Assembly (NCBI RefSeq): GCF_018531375.1
Contig: NZ_JAHBOH010000001.1
Span: 2,232,001 to 2,296,000, forward strand
Reading direction: 5' to 3'
DNA from: Cellulomonas fulva
GTDB taxonomy: Bacteria > Actinomycetota > Actinomycetes > Actinomycetales > Cellulomonadaceae
DNA length: 64,000 bases
A program made the translations under genes and the position numbers. This document shows, one piece after another, positions 23,934 through 32,320 of the stretch. The first letter of the stretch is position 1; every line of letters starts with the position of its first letter. A model generated the notes under the pieces. That model saw nothing but the letters and a program-made list of their open reading frames with translations, ran no database searches and had not been told where the DNA came from.

Positions 23934-23967
23934 CGCCTGCCGGCGTGCGGCCGCGCGCCGGCAGGCG
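23934..23967 (+). terminator. Hairpin terminator after whiB
   Basis: CGCCTGCCGGCG (23934-23945) and CGCCGGCAGGCG (23956-23967) pair perfectly over 12 bases with a 10-base loop, starting 17 bases after the whiB stop. No T-tract follows. Confidence 0.8.
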
Positions 23968-24015
23968 AGTGTCGCTCCCGACGGGCTGCGCCGACCCGTG
24001 CATCATGGCCCGAGC

Positions 24016-27000
24016 ATGACTGAGACCCGCCTGCCCGTGGACCCGTCACCGACGACGTCGGTGACCGCGGTCGTCGTCACCCAGGGCAGCACGCCCTACC
24101 TCGGGACGTCGCTCGCGGCGCTCGCGGGCCAGGTCCGTCGCCCGCCGCGCGTGCTCGTCGTCGACGTGAGCGCCGGGGACGAGGACGGCCCGGGCGCGCA
24201 CGACGCGCTGCGGCTCGAGGTCGAGCGCGCCTTCGCGGCGGTGCCGGGCCCGCAGCCGCGGGTCGACGTGGTGCGCGCGCCGGGCGCCCGGACCTTCGGC
24301 GCGGCCGTCCGCGACGCGCTGGGCGCGGACCAGGGTCCGACGACGGGCTGGCTGTGGCTGCTGCACGACGACACCGCCCCCGCGCCCTCGGCGCTCGCGG
24401 AGCTGGTGCGCGCGGTCGGCCGGGCGCCCTCGGTCGTGGTCGCCGGCGTGAAGCAGCGCACCTGGACGGATCCCGAGCGCCTGCTCGAGGTCGGCCTGCG
24501 CACCTCACGCTCCGGGCGGCGGATGACCGACGTCGAGCCGGGGGAGCTGGACCAGGGCCAGCACGACGCCCGGGACGACGTGCTCGGCGTCGGCCTCGCC
24601 GGCGCGCTGGTGCGCCGCGACGTCTGGGACGAGCTCGGCGGGCCCGATCCCGCGCTCGGACCGTTCGGCGACGGCCTCGACCTGTCCCGCCGGGCGCGGC
24701 TGGCCGGCCACCGCGTCGTGGTCGTGCCCGCGGCCGTCGTGCGGCACGCGCAGGCGGGCTACCTGGGCCTGCGGGGCGTCGCGCTGCCGCCGGTGGACGC
24801 CGACGGCGACGGCGAGGACGACCACGGCGACCCCGCGCGCTCGTTCCGCGCCCGGCGCCGTGCGGTGACGCACCAGCGCCTCGCGACCGCGGCGCTGCCC
24901 CTGCTGCCGGTCGTCGTGCTGCTGGTCCTCGCGAGCTCCGTGGTGCGCGCGCTCGTGCAGGTCTCGGCCAAGCAGCCCGGGCTCGCCGTTGACGAGCTGC
25001 GCGGTCCGCTGCGCGCGCTGCTCAGCGTGGGCGCCGTGACCGCCGCGCGGCGCCGGGCGGCACGCACGCGGCGGCTGCCCCGGCGTGCGCTGTGGCCGCT
25101 CCAGGCCGGCTGGCGAGACGTGTGGCGCCAGGCGCGCGACCGGCGCCTCGCGCGCGCCGAGGCCCGCCGCGTCGTGCGCGCGCCGTCCGAGCTCGAGCTC
25201 AGCGAGCTCGCCGCCCTCGCCACCCGCCGCCGCGCCGGCCTCGCCGCGCTCGTCGTCGCCCTGCTCGCGCTCGTCGTGCTCGCCGCGGGCTCGCTGGTGT
25301 CCGCGGTCGCGGGCGGCGCGCGGCTGGTGGGCGGGGCGCTCCTGCCGCTCGCCGGCGACCTGGGCGACCTCTGGGACGCGGCGATGTCCTGGTGGGTGTC
25401 CGGCGGGCTCGGGGCGCCGGGCCCCTCCGACGCGCTGCTGCAGGTCATGACCGTCCCCTCGGTGCTCCTCGGCGGGCCCGACCGCGCGGCCGGGCTCGTC
25501 GTGCTCGGGTCGGTGCTCCTCGCCGGGGTGTCCGCCTGGTTCGCGGCCGGTGCCGCGACGCGGTCGGTGGTCCTGCGCGCGTGGGCCGGCGTGGTCTGGG
25601 CGTTCGCTCCCGCGCTGCTCCTCGGCGTCGGCCAGGGTCGCCTCGGTCCGGTGCTCGCGCACGTGCTGCTGCCGTGGGTCGCGCTCGGGATGGCGCGGGC
25701 CGTCGGCGTGCACCGCGTCGACCGCGTCGTGTCCGGCGTGCTCACCGCGCAGCGCTCGCCCGAGCAGGAGCAGCTGCGGTCCGTCGTCGAGCCCGCGAGC
25801 GACGGACCCGTCGCCTCGACCACCGAGCACGTGCCCGACGAGCACCCGACCCCTGAGCACCCGACAGCTGAGCACGGGGACGAGGAGCCCGCCGGCGACG
25901 GCGCGCCCCACGACCCCACGGGCGCGCTGCCGCCCGACGAGGCCGACGACCCGGATGCCGTGCGCGAGGTCGTCGAGACGGTCGAGGAGGACGACGAGGC
26001 GGCGCGCTGGGTCGGCGCCCCGCTCCCGACCGGCTCGGTCACGGCCGCCGCCGCCGCGGCGCTCGCCCTCGCGGCCACGGTCGCCGCCGCCCCCGCGCTC
26101 CTGGTGCCCGCTGTTGTCGCGACCCTGGTGGCGGCGCTGTGCGCACCGCGCCACCGGCGTCGGCTGGTCGCGGCGCTGCTGCCGGCGCTGCTGGTGAGCG
26201 CGCCCCTGCTCGTGGCGGCCGTGGGCCGCGGGGTGTCCGGGCTGCGCCTGCTCGTCGCGGACCCCGGCCTCACGCTCGCGACCGAGCCGGCGGGCGCGCT
26301 CGAACGGCTGCTCGGCACGCCCTCCGACGCGGCCGCCCTCGTGCCCGAGTCCGTGCCGGACGCGGTGACCCGCGCCTGGCCGTACGCGCTCGTCGCGGTC
26401 GTGCTCGGCATCGCGGTGCTCGCGCTCCTGCGTGGCCCGGGCGCGCGCGCGGTCCGGCTCGGCTGGGTCGTCGCCGCGACGGGTCTGGCCGCCGCCACCG
26501 GGACCGCGCTGCTGCCGGTCGGCGTCCAGGACGGCGAGGTGGCGTACGGGTGGACCGGAACCGCGCTCTCGCTCACGCTGCTGGGCCTGCTCACCGCGGC
26601 TCTGCTCGGCGCCGACGGCGTGCGCCGCCGCCTCGCGGCCTCGTCGTTCGGCTGGCGGCAGCTCGTCGTGGGGACCGTCACGGTCGTGGCCGTCGGCGTC
26701 CCTGCGCTGTGGGCGGTCGGCTGGGCGGTGCAGGCGCACGACGGGCCGGCACTCGCGCTGTCGACCGCCGAGGGCGCCGTCGTGCCCGCGGTCGGCCGTC
26801 AGTCGCAGGAGTCGCCCGACGCGTCGCGGGTCCTGGCGCTCGCGGTCGAGCGTGCCGCGTCGCCCGACGGGTCGGCCGGCGACCTCGTCGTCTCCTGGCA
26901 GCTCCTGCGCGCGGACGGCGCCCAGCTGGTCGACGACGCGGCCGCGGTCGGCACGCTCCGGCTCGCGGACGGCGCGCCCGGCGAGCCCGCGCAGGTCGCG

Positions 27001-27714
27001 TCCGACGACCCGGCGACGCAGGAGGTCGCCGCCCTCGTGGCCCGGATCTCGCAGGGCGCGACCGGCGACGTCGCCGGCCCGCTCGCGGCGCTCGCGGTGT
27101 CCGACGTGCTCGTGCCATCCATCGGCGCCACGACCGGCACCACGACCGGCACCACGACCGGCACCGGCACCGGAACCGGTGTCGCCGCCGGCGGGGACCC
27201 CGGCGACGCCGCCACCGACCGCGCCGCGTCGCGTCGCGCCCGCGACGCGCTGGTCGCCGAGCTGGACGCGACCGCGGGCCTGGAGCGGGTCACGCAGAAC
27301 AGCTCGGGGGTGCTCTGGCGCGTCGCCGCGGCCGGGGAGACGGCTCCCGTCGTCGTGCGGTCCTGGGCCCGCACGGTCGCGCAGGGCGACGACCTCGCCG
27401 ACCCGGCGACGCCGGCCGAGCCCGTCCCCGCCCGCGGTCGCTGGGTCGACACCCGCGTCGGCGCCGGCACGTCCTCGCGGCTGCTCGTCCTGGCGGAGCG
27501 GACCGACCCGTACTGGCGCGCGACCCTCGACGGGCGTTCGCTGCGTGCCGTCGACAACGGCTGGCGGCAGACGTTCGACCTCGGCGCCGAGGGCGGTCAC
27601 CTCGTCGTGGTCCACGACCCGCCGCTGCGCCGGCCGCTGCAGGCGGCCCAGGTGCTGGTCCTGGCGCTGACGTTCCTGCTCGCGCTGCCGGTCCGACGAC
27701 GGAGGGGACGATGA
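24016..27714 (+). CDS. Large membrane protein with N-terminal family 2 glycosyltransferase
   Basis: The 1232-residue protein begins with a GT2 domain (residues 1-270): TAVVVTQGSTPYLGTSL, LLHDDTAPAP with aspartates 118-119, LGVGLAGALVRRDVWDELGG, and VRHAQAGYLG. About 950 residues with a dozen or so hydrophobic helices follow. An acidic insert at about 590-660 contains DEHPTPEHPTAEHGDEE. A large soluble part at about 915-1200 probably faces outward, with a final helix. It may build and handle a wall or membrane glycan, but no substrate can be read. The stop overlaps the next ATG (ATGA). A threonine-glycine repeat near residue 1040 is listed separately. ATG 24016 lacks a clear ribosome site. Confidence 0.85.
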   Translation: MTETRLPVDPSPTTSVTAVVVTQGSTPYLGTSLAALAGQVRRPPRVLVVDVSAGDEDGPGAHDALRLEVERAFAAVPGPQPRVDVVRAPGARTFGAAVRDALGADQGPTTGWLWLLHDDTAPAPSALAELVRAVGRAPSVVVAGVKQRTWTDPERLLEVGLRTSRSGRRMTDVEPGELDQGQHDARDDVLGVGLAGALVRRDVWDELGGPDPALGPFGDGLDLSRRARLAGHRVVVVPAAVVRHAQAGYLGLRGVALPPVDADGDGEDDHGDPARSFRARRRAVTHQRLATAALPLLPVVVLLVLASSVVRALVQVSAKQPGLAVDELRGPLRALLSVGAVTAARRRAARTRRLPRRALWPLQAGWRDVWRQARDRRLARAEARRVVRAPSELELSELAALATRRRAGLAALVVALLALVVLAAGSLVSAVAGGARLVGGALLPLAGDLGDLWDAAMSWWVSGGLGAPGPSDALLQVMTVPSVLLGGPDRAAGLVVLGSVLLAGVSAWFAAGAATRSVVLRAWAGVVWAFAPALLLGVGQGRLGPVLAHVLLPWVALGMARAVGVHRVDRVVSGVLTAQRSPEQEQLRSVVEPASDGPVASTTEHVPDEHPTPEHPTAEHGDEEPAGDGAPHDPTGALPPDEADDPDAVREVVETVEEDDEAARWVGAPLPTGSVTAAAAAALALAATVAAAPALLVPAVVATLVAALCAPRHRRRLVAALLPALLVSAPLLVAAVGRGVSGLRLLVADPGLTLATEPAGALERLLGTPSDAAALVPESVPDAVTRAWPYALVAVVLGIAVLALLRGPGARAVRLGWVVAATGLAAATGTALLPVGVQDGEVAYGWTGTALSLTLLGLLTAALLGADGVRRRLAASSFGWRQLVVGTVTVVAVGVPALWAVGWAVQAHDGPALALSTAEGAVVPAVGRQSQESPDASRVLALAVERAASPDGSAGDLVVSWQLLRADGAQLVDDAAAVGTLRLADGAPGEPAQVASDDPATQEVAALVARISQGATGDVAGPLAALAVSDVLVPSIGATTGTTTGTTTGTGTGTGVAAGGDPGDAATDRAASRRARDALVAELDATAGLERVTQNSSGVLWRVAAAGETAPVVVRSWARTVAQGDDLADPATPAEPVPARGRWVDTRVGAGTSSRLLVLAERTDPYWRATLDGRSLRAVDNGWRQTFDLGAEGGHLVVVHDPPLRRPLQAAQVLVLALTFLLALPVRRRRGR
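27130..27180. repeat. In-frame 12-base repeat (Thr-Gly linker)
   Basis: Three perfect copies of ACGACCGGCACC (27130-27165) are followed by GGCACC- and GGAACC-type units up to 27180. They encode alternating threonine and glycine in the soluble part of the large GT2-membrane protein. Confidence 0.85.
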
Positions 27715-29279
27715 GCGCCAACGTGGCCCGGTTCACGCGCGCGGCGTCGGGGGTGGCCGTGCTCGCGCTCGCGGCGGCGGTCGTCGTCGGCAGCACGGGG
27801 ACGACGCCCCCCGACGCGGCGGCCTCCGACGTCCCCGGCGGCGGCACGCTCGTGCAGGTCCCGCCCTCGCCGACGCGCCTGGTCTGCCCGGGCCCCCTGG
27901 TGCTGCCCGAGGACGACGGCGGCGACGACGACTTCGACCCGGTCCCCGTGGACCCGGTCACCTCCGTCGTCGTCGCAGCGACGTCGAGCGGCGGTGCCGA
28001 GGTCACGACGCTCGACGGCACCGACGAGCAGGCGACGCTGGGCACCGGCACGGACGCCGCGACGGTCGCGCCCGCGGACGACCCGCTCGTCGTGCTGGCC
28101 CGGCCGACCGACGAGCGCGCCGCCGTCGCCGCCGCGGGCGGCTCGGTCGTCAGCCGCGGGGACCTGCGCGGACTCGCCGCGGCGTCGTGCCAGGTCGCGA
28201 CCACCGACGCGTGGCTCGTCGGGGGATCCACGGAGCTCGGCGCCACCGCGCTGCTGGTCCTGCAGAACCCCGGCACCACGCCGGCGGTGGTGCACCTCGA
28301 CGTCTTCGGCCCGACCGGCCAGGTCGACCTCGACACCGAGCAGTACCTGGTCGCACCGGGCAGCGAGCGGGTCGTCGTGCTCGGCGGGCTCGCCCCCGAG
28401 CAGCGCCGCATCGCCGTGCACGTGACGGCGACGGGCGGCCGGGTCGCCGCGCACGTGCAGGACTCGACGCTCGAGGGCTTCACGCCGACGGGCACCGAGC
28501 TCGTGGTGCCGGGCGCGCCCGCCGCGCGGCGGCAGGTGCTGCCGGCGGTCTCGCTGCCGGCGACGGAGGTCGACGGCGCGGACGCGGGCGTGCTGCGCCT
28601 GCTCGCGCCGGGCGGGGGAGCGGCGACCGCACGCGTGCGCCTGCTCGGCCCGGACGGCGTCCAGGACCTGCCGGGCGCCGAGGCGCTCGAGCTCCCGCCC
28701 GGGACCGTGACGGACGTGCCGCTCGGCGGGCTGCCCGCCGGCGCCTACACGTTCGTCGTGGACGCGGACCGTCCCGTCGTCGCGGGCGCCATGCTCCTGC
28801 GCGAGGGCGACCCCACCGAGCAGGACCCGACGGTCCCGACGAGCGAGCGCGGCTGGATCGCGTCCGTCGCGACGTCCGGCGGCATGGTGGCCGTGCCCGA
28901 CGGCGCGGCCGGCTCGCTGATCCTCGGCGCGGTCGCGGCGCAGGACGACCTCGCCGCGGACGCCGAGGCCCGCGTGGGCGCGACGCTCCGGCTGGTCGGG
29001 ACGGACGGCTCGACGGTCGCCCGCACGCACGTGGAGGTCCGGACGGGGCGCACCGACCGGTGGACGGTCGCCGACCTCGCGCCCGCGGGCGCCGTCGTCG
29101 CGGGCGTCCAGGTGGTGCCCGACGACGCGGACGGGGCGGGCGGCACCTGGCTCGCGACGGGGCTGGTCGCGGGCGTCCCGCAGAGCGACGGCACGCTGCT
29201 CTCCGTCCTGGTCCCGGCCCAGCAGCCCGACGTCGCGGACGGCGTGGTGGTGCGCCAGGACCCGCGTCTGGGGTCCTGA
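27711..29279 (+). CDS. DUF5719 family exported protein
   Basis: The 522-residue protein has one N-terminal hydrophobic helix (ASGVAVLALAAAVVVGS) as anchor or signal, then a long beta-rich part with repeated short blocks such as LLVLQNPGTTPAVVHLDVFG and GLPAGAYTFVVDADRPVVAG. The family is known only from actinobacteria and has no proven role. The ATG overlaps the stop of the GT2-membrane gene and has GGAGGGG 3-9 bases upstream, so the two are surely co-translated. They may act together in envelope glycan assembly. Family assignment is from recalled neighbourhood and sequence style. Confidence 0.75.
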   Translation: MSANVARFTRAASGVAVLALAAAVVVGSTGTTPPDAAASDVPGGGTLVQVPPSPTRLVCPGPLVLPEDDGGDDDFDPVPVDPVTSVVVAATSSGGAEVTTLDGTDEQATLGTGTDAATVAPADDPLVVLARPTDERAAVAAAGGSVVSRGDLRGLAAASCQVATTDAWLVGGSTELGATALLVLQNPGTTPAVVHLDVFGPTGQVDLDTEQYLVAPGSERVVVLGGLAPEQRRIAVHVTATGGRVAAHVQDSTLEGFTPTGTELVVPGAPAARRQVLPAVSLPATEVDGADAGVLRLLAPGGGAATARVRLLGPDGVQDLPGAEALELPPGTVTDVPLGGLPAGAYTFVVDADRPVVAGAMLLREGDPTEQDPTVPTSERGWIASVATSGGMVAVPDGAAGSLILGAVAAQDDLAADAEARVGATLRLVGTDGSTVARTHVEVRTGRTDRWTVADLAPAGAVVAGVQVVPDDADGAGGTWLATGLVAGVPQSDGTLLSVLVPAQQPDVADGVVVRQDPRLGS

Positions 29280-29304
29280 CGGCGACCCGACGACCCCGGG
29301 CGCG

Positions 29305-29748
29305 TCAGCGGCCGGGCTCGTCGCCGTAGGTCGGGTCGATCTCCTGCGGGTCGCGGCCGAGCATGTGGGCGACCTGCTCCACGACGACGTCGCGCACCAG
29401 GTCGGCGAGGTCGGTGGCGTCGGCCGCCCGCGACTCCACGGGCCGGCGGTAGACGACGATGCGCGGCGGGAGCCCCGCGTCCGCGGGGAAGTACCGCCCG
29501 AGCGGCACGCCCCCGTGCTCCCAGGGGGCCGGGTTCGACGGCGGCACGTCCTCGACCGCGAACTCGGTGCCCTCGATCTGCCGGCCCCAGTGGCGCTCGA
29601 GGTGCTCGACCGCGTCGAGCACCAGGTCGTCGAACCGCTGCGCGCGCGTGCGGAACGCGGGCATCGTCGTCGGCATGAGGGGACCGCGCGGGCCGCGGCC
29701 CCGACGGTCGCGGCGACGCACCGGCTGGACGGGTCCCGACGAGCTCAC
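29305..29748 (-). CDS. Metallopeptidase-like family protein with degenerate HExxH
   Basis: The 147-residue protein resembles the small zincin-like metallopeptidase family (DUF1025). Seen: RAQRFDDLVLDAVEHLERHWG, FAVEDVPP, PPRIVVYRRPVE, and a C-terminal VVEQVAHMLGRDPQEIDP. In the family this last helix usually reads HExxHxxG. Here the first histidine is missing (V-E-Q-V-A-H), so zinc binding and proteolysis are doubtful. Start GTG at 29746-29748 has TAGAGT 6 bases upstream and is probably leaderless. It lies head-to-head with the DUF3499 gene. Confidence 0.8.
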   Translation of the reverse strand: MSSSGPVQPVRRRDRRGRGPRGPLMPTTMPAFRTRAQRFDDLVLDAVEHLERHWGRQIEGTEFAVEDVPPSNPAPWEHGGVPLGRYFPADAGLPPRIVVYRRPVESRAADATDLADLVRDVVVEQVAHMLGRDPQEIDPTYGDEPGR

Positions 29749-29754
29749 ACGCGC

Positions 29755-29760
29755 ACTCTA
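29755..29760 (-). promoter_or_regulatory. -10 hexamer TAGAGT, leaderless start
   Basis: Read on the minus strand, TAGAGT is followed by 6 bases and then the GTG of the metallopeptidase-like gene. Confidence 0.65.
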
Positions 29761-29807
29761 CGGCGGCGGACGGCGCGCCAGGGGCGACGCCCGGGGGCCG
29801 ACGGGGG

Positions 29808-29813
29808 TAGGTT
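29808..29813 (+). promoter_or_regulatory. -10 hexamer TAGGTT, leaderless start
   Basis: TAGGTT is followed by 7 bases and the GTG of the DUF3499 gene. It forms a divergent pair with the TAGAGT on the other strand about 50 bases away. Confidence 0.65.
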
Positions 29814-29820
29814 GCGGCGC

Positions 29821-30225
29821 GTGAGATCCGTTCGGCAGTGCTCGCGCACGGCGTGCGTCCGCGCCGCGGTCGCGACGTTGACCTACGTCTACGCCGACTC
29901 GACCGCCGTGCTCGGACCTCTCGCGCAGCACGCCGAGCCGCACTCGTACGACCTGTGCGTCGAGCACGCCGAGCGTCTGACCGCGCCCCGCGGCTGGGAG
30001 GTCGTGCGCCTGCTCCCGGAGTTCGAGCAGCTCGCCCCGAGCCGCGACGACCTGCTGGCGCTCGCCGACGCGGTGCGCGAGGCGGGCCGCCCGCCCGCCG
30101 CCAGCTCGGCGGGCTCGGCGGCCGTCGCGGTCGCCGAGCCCGCCGAGCTGGCGGAGGCGCCGCGTCGTGGTCACCTGCGCGTGCTGCGCGGGTCGGGCTC
30201 CGACGGACCGGGCGAGCAGGGCTGA
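29821..30225 (+). CDS. DUF3499 family protein
   Basis: The 134-residue protein starts MRSVRQCSRTAC. Cysteines 7, 12 and 46 with histidine 49 form a likely zinc site (C-x4-C, C-x2-H). The first 95 residues match the actinobacterial DUF3499 family, including ATLTYVYADSTAVLGPLA and HSYDLCVEHAERLTAPRGW. The C-terminal 40 residues are alanine-rich and probably disordered. Function is unknown. It starts a plus-strand run with the zinc-ribbon gene (stop-start overlap TGATG) and phosphomannomutase, as in other actinobacteria. Confidence 0.88.
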   Translation: MRSVRQCSRTACVRAAVATLTYVYADSTAVLGPLAQHAEPHSYDLCVEHAERLTAPRGWEVVRLLPEFEQLAPSRDDLLALADAVREAGRPPAASSAGSAAVAVAEPAELAEAPRRGHLRVLRGSGSDGPGEQG

Positions 30226-30497
30226 TGGCACGGCGCAGGGGGGAGTCGGCCCGCGGGAGGGCCGCGGCGCAGCAGGTGCCGCTCGGCTCGATCAGCCAGC
30301 CGGCCGGTCCGCTCCCCGCGGGGACGGCGGCGTGCGTGCGGTGCGGCGAGACGCAGCTGACCCGGATCCGGATGGCGCTCCCGGACGGCCGGCCCGCGAC
30401 GTTCGTGTCCTGCGCGTCGTGCGAGCACACCGCGTGGTTCGCGCTCGACGGCGACGGCACGCCGCTGAGCCGGCGCGAGGTCACCGGCCAGGACTGA
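30225..30497 (+). CDS. Small zinc-ribbon protein of unknown function
   Basis: The 90-residue protein carries two CxxC pairs, C37/C40 (CVRCGE) and C63/C66 (CASCEH), separated by LTRIRMALPDGRPATFVS. This is a typical zinc ribbon as found in nucleic-acid-binding or scaffold proteins. The N-terminus is basic (MARRRGESARGRAAAQQ). The ATG overlaps the DUF3499 stop by one base, so translation is coupled. I do not recognise a named family. Confidence 0.75.
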   Translation: MARRRGESARGRAAAQQVPLGSISQPAGPLPAGTAACVRCGETQLTRIRMALPDGRPATFVSCASCEHTAWFALDGDGTPLSRREVTGQD

Positions 30498-30536
30498 CGC
30501 CGACGCGGGACCGCAGGGCGGTGGCCGGCCCGCCGC

Positions 30537-30542
30537 TAGGAT
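30537..30542 (+). promoter_or_regulatory. -10 hexamer TAGGAT, leaderless start
   Basis: TAGGAT is followed by 6 bases and the GTG of the phosphomannomutase gene, so the gene probably has its own leaderless transcript. Confidence 0.65.
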
Positions 30543-30548
30543 GCAGCG

Positions 30549-32015
30549 GTGACCCCCGAACGAGTCGACCTGTCCGCGTTCATCAAGGCGTACGACGTCC
30601 GGGGCCTGGTCCCCAGCGAGCTGAACGCCGCCGTCACGCGCGCGATCGGTGCGGCCTTCGCCGACGTCGTCGTCCTGCCCGAGACTCCGGCGGGCGCCCG
30701 CCCCACGGTCGTCGTGGCGCACGACATGCGCCCGTCCGGACCCGACCTGGTCGCCGGGTTCGCGGCCGGGCTGACGAGCCGCGGGGTGGACGTCGTGCGG
30801 ATCGGGCTGGCCTCGACCGACGGCCTGTACTTCGCGTCCGGGCTGCTCGGCGTCCCCGGCGCGATGTTCACGGCGAGCCACAACCCGGCCGAGTACAACG
30901 GCATCAAGCTGTGCCGGGCCGGTGCGCGCCCGGTCGGGCAGGACTCCGGCCTGACGGCGGTCCGGGACCTCGCCGGCGACCTGCTGGCGGCGGGCGAGCC
31001 CGGGCCGGAGGTGGCGGGGGACGAGCGGGGCACCGTCACCGACCGCGACATGCTGGGCGAGTACGCCGCGTTCCTGCGCTCGCTCGTCGACCTCTCGCGG
31101 GTCCGGCCGCTCAAGGTCGTGGTCGACGCGGGCAACGGCATGGGCGGGTACACGGTCCCCGCGGTCCTCGGGACGGGCGCCGGGCTCCCGGCGCTGCCGC
31201 TCGACGTGGTGCCGCTCTACTTCGAGCTCGACGGCACGTTCCCGAACCACGAGGCGAACCCGCTCGAGCCGGAGAACCTGCGCGACCTGCAGCGCGCGGT
31301 GGTGGAGCACGGCGCGGACCTGGGCCTGGCGTTCGACGGCGACGCGGACCGCTGCTTCGTCGTCGACGAGAACGGCGACCCCGTCTCCCCGTCCGCCATC
31401 ACCGCCCTCGTCGGGCTGCGTGAGGTCGCCCGCGAGACGGCCGCCGGTCGCCCGTCGACCGTGATCCACAACCTCATCACGTCGCGCGTGGTGCCGGACC
31501 TGCTCACGGCGGCCGGCGCCACGACCGTGCGCACGCGCGTCGGCCACTCGTTCATCAAGGGGCAGATGGCCGAGCACGACGCGGTGTTCGGCGGCGAGCA
31601 CAGCGCGCACTACTACTTCCGCGACTTCTTCTTCGCCGACACCGGCATGCTCGCGGCGATGCACGTGCTGGCCGCGCTCGGCGAGCAGGCGCACCCGCTG
31701 TCCGCGCTCGCGGACCAGTACCAGCCGTACGTCTCGTCGGGCGAGATCAACTCGCGCGTCGCGTCGGTGGCGCAGGCGCGCGAGCGCGTGGTCGACGCCT
31801 ACGTGACGCGCCAGGGCGCCGGTCCGGTCGAGGTCGACGAGCTCGACGGGCTGACCGTCTCGCACTGGGACGCCCAGCCGCAGTGGTGGTTCAACCTGCG
31901 CGCCTCGAACACCGAACCGCTGCTGCGGCTCAACGTCGAGGCGGCCGACGAGGACATCATGGTCAAGGTGCGCGACGACGTGCTCGCGCTCGTCCGGCAG
32001 GAGGCCGACGCATGA
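30549..32015 (+). CDS. manB: Phosphomannomutase/phosphoglucomutase
   Basis: It interconverts hexose 6- and 1-phosphates, supplying mannose 1-phosphate or glucose 1-phosphate for GDP-mannose and other nucleotide sugars. The 488-residue protein shows all four loops of the alpha-D-phosphohexomutase family: the phosphoserine loop FTASHNPAEYNGIKL near residue 110, the metal loop FDGDADRCF, the sugar loop GGEHSAHYYF, and the phosphate loop RASNTEPLLRLN near the C-terminus. The position beside whiB and the Trm112-like gene matches manB of actinobacteria. GTG 30549 is the start, with no ribosome site but a TAGGAT promoter. Confidence 0.95.
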   Translation: MTPERVDLSAFIKAYDVRGLVPSELNAAVTRAIGAAFADVVVLPETPAGARPTVVVAHDMRPSGPDLVAGFAAGLTSRGVDVVRIGLASTDGLYFASGLLGVPGAMFTASHNPAEYNGIKLCRAGARPVGQDSGLTAVRDLAGDLLAAGEPGPEVAGDERGTVTDRDMLGEYAAFLRSLVDLSRVRPLKVVVDAGNGMGGYTVPAVLGTGAGLPALPLDVVPLYFELDGTFPNHEANPLEPENLRDLQRAVVEHGADLGLAFDGDADRCFVVDENGDPVSPSAITALVGLREVARETAAGRPSTVIHNLITSRVVPDLLTAAGATTVRTRVGHSFIKGQMAEHDAVFGGEHSAHYYFRDFFFADTGMLAAMHVLAALGEQAHPLSALADQYQPYVSSGEINSRVASVAQARERVVDAYVTRQGAGPVEVDELDGLTVSHWDAQPQWWFNLRASNTEPLLRLNVEAADEDIMVKVRDDVLALVRQEADA

Positions 32016-32236
32016 CGCAGGACCCCGCGACCACCCCGGCGGGCGGCGCTCCCTTCACGTTCGAGCCGTGGGCGCGCGCGCTCCTGCGCTGCCCCGTCAC
32101 GGGAGCCGAGCTCGTGGACCGCACCGACGCCGACGGCTCGGTGTGGCTGGTGTCGACCGACCTCGGGCGCCCGCTGCGCTACCCCGTCCGGGACGGCATC
32201 CCCGTGCTGCTCGAGGCGGAGGCCCAGCCGGCCTGA
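32012..32236 (+). CDS. Trm112-like protein
   Basis: The 74-residue protein matches the Trm112/YcaR family: WARALLRCPVTGAELV, then RPLRYPVRDGIPVLLEAEA. Eukaryotic Trm112 is a zinc-bound partner of methyltransferases. This copy keeps one cysteine (C27) only, so zinc is probably not bound, as in many bacterial members. The ATG overlaps the phosphomannomutase stop (ATGA), which points to coupled translation. The bacterial function is not established. Confidence 0.85.
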   Translation: MTQDPATTPAGGAPFTFEPWARALLRCPVTGAELVDRTDADGSVWLVSTDLGRPLRYPVRDGIPVLLEAEAQPA

Positions 32237-32320
32237 GCGTCCGGCCCACGGCCGGGTCGGCCGGTGTCGCGGCACGCCGTTAGGGTGTGCGCCGGACCGA
32301 CGGACTGAAGGGGCGACCAC

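Noticed and set aside
24505..27615. Minus-strand open frame of about 1000 codons opposite the giant GT2-membrane gene
   Set aside because: Composition is typical of a shadow frame, and the plus-strand frame has helices and GT2 motifs.
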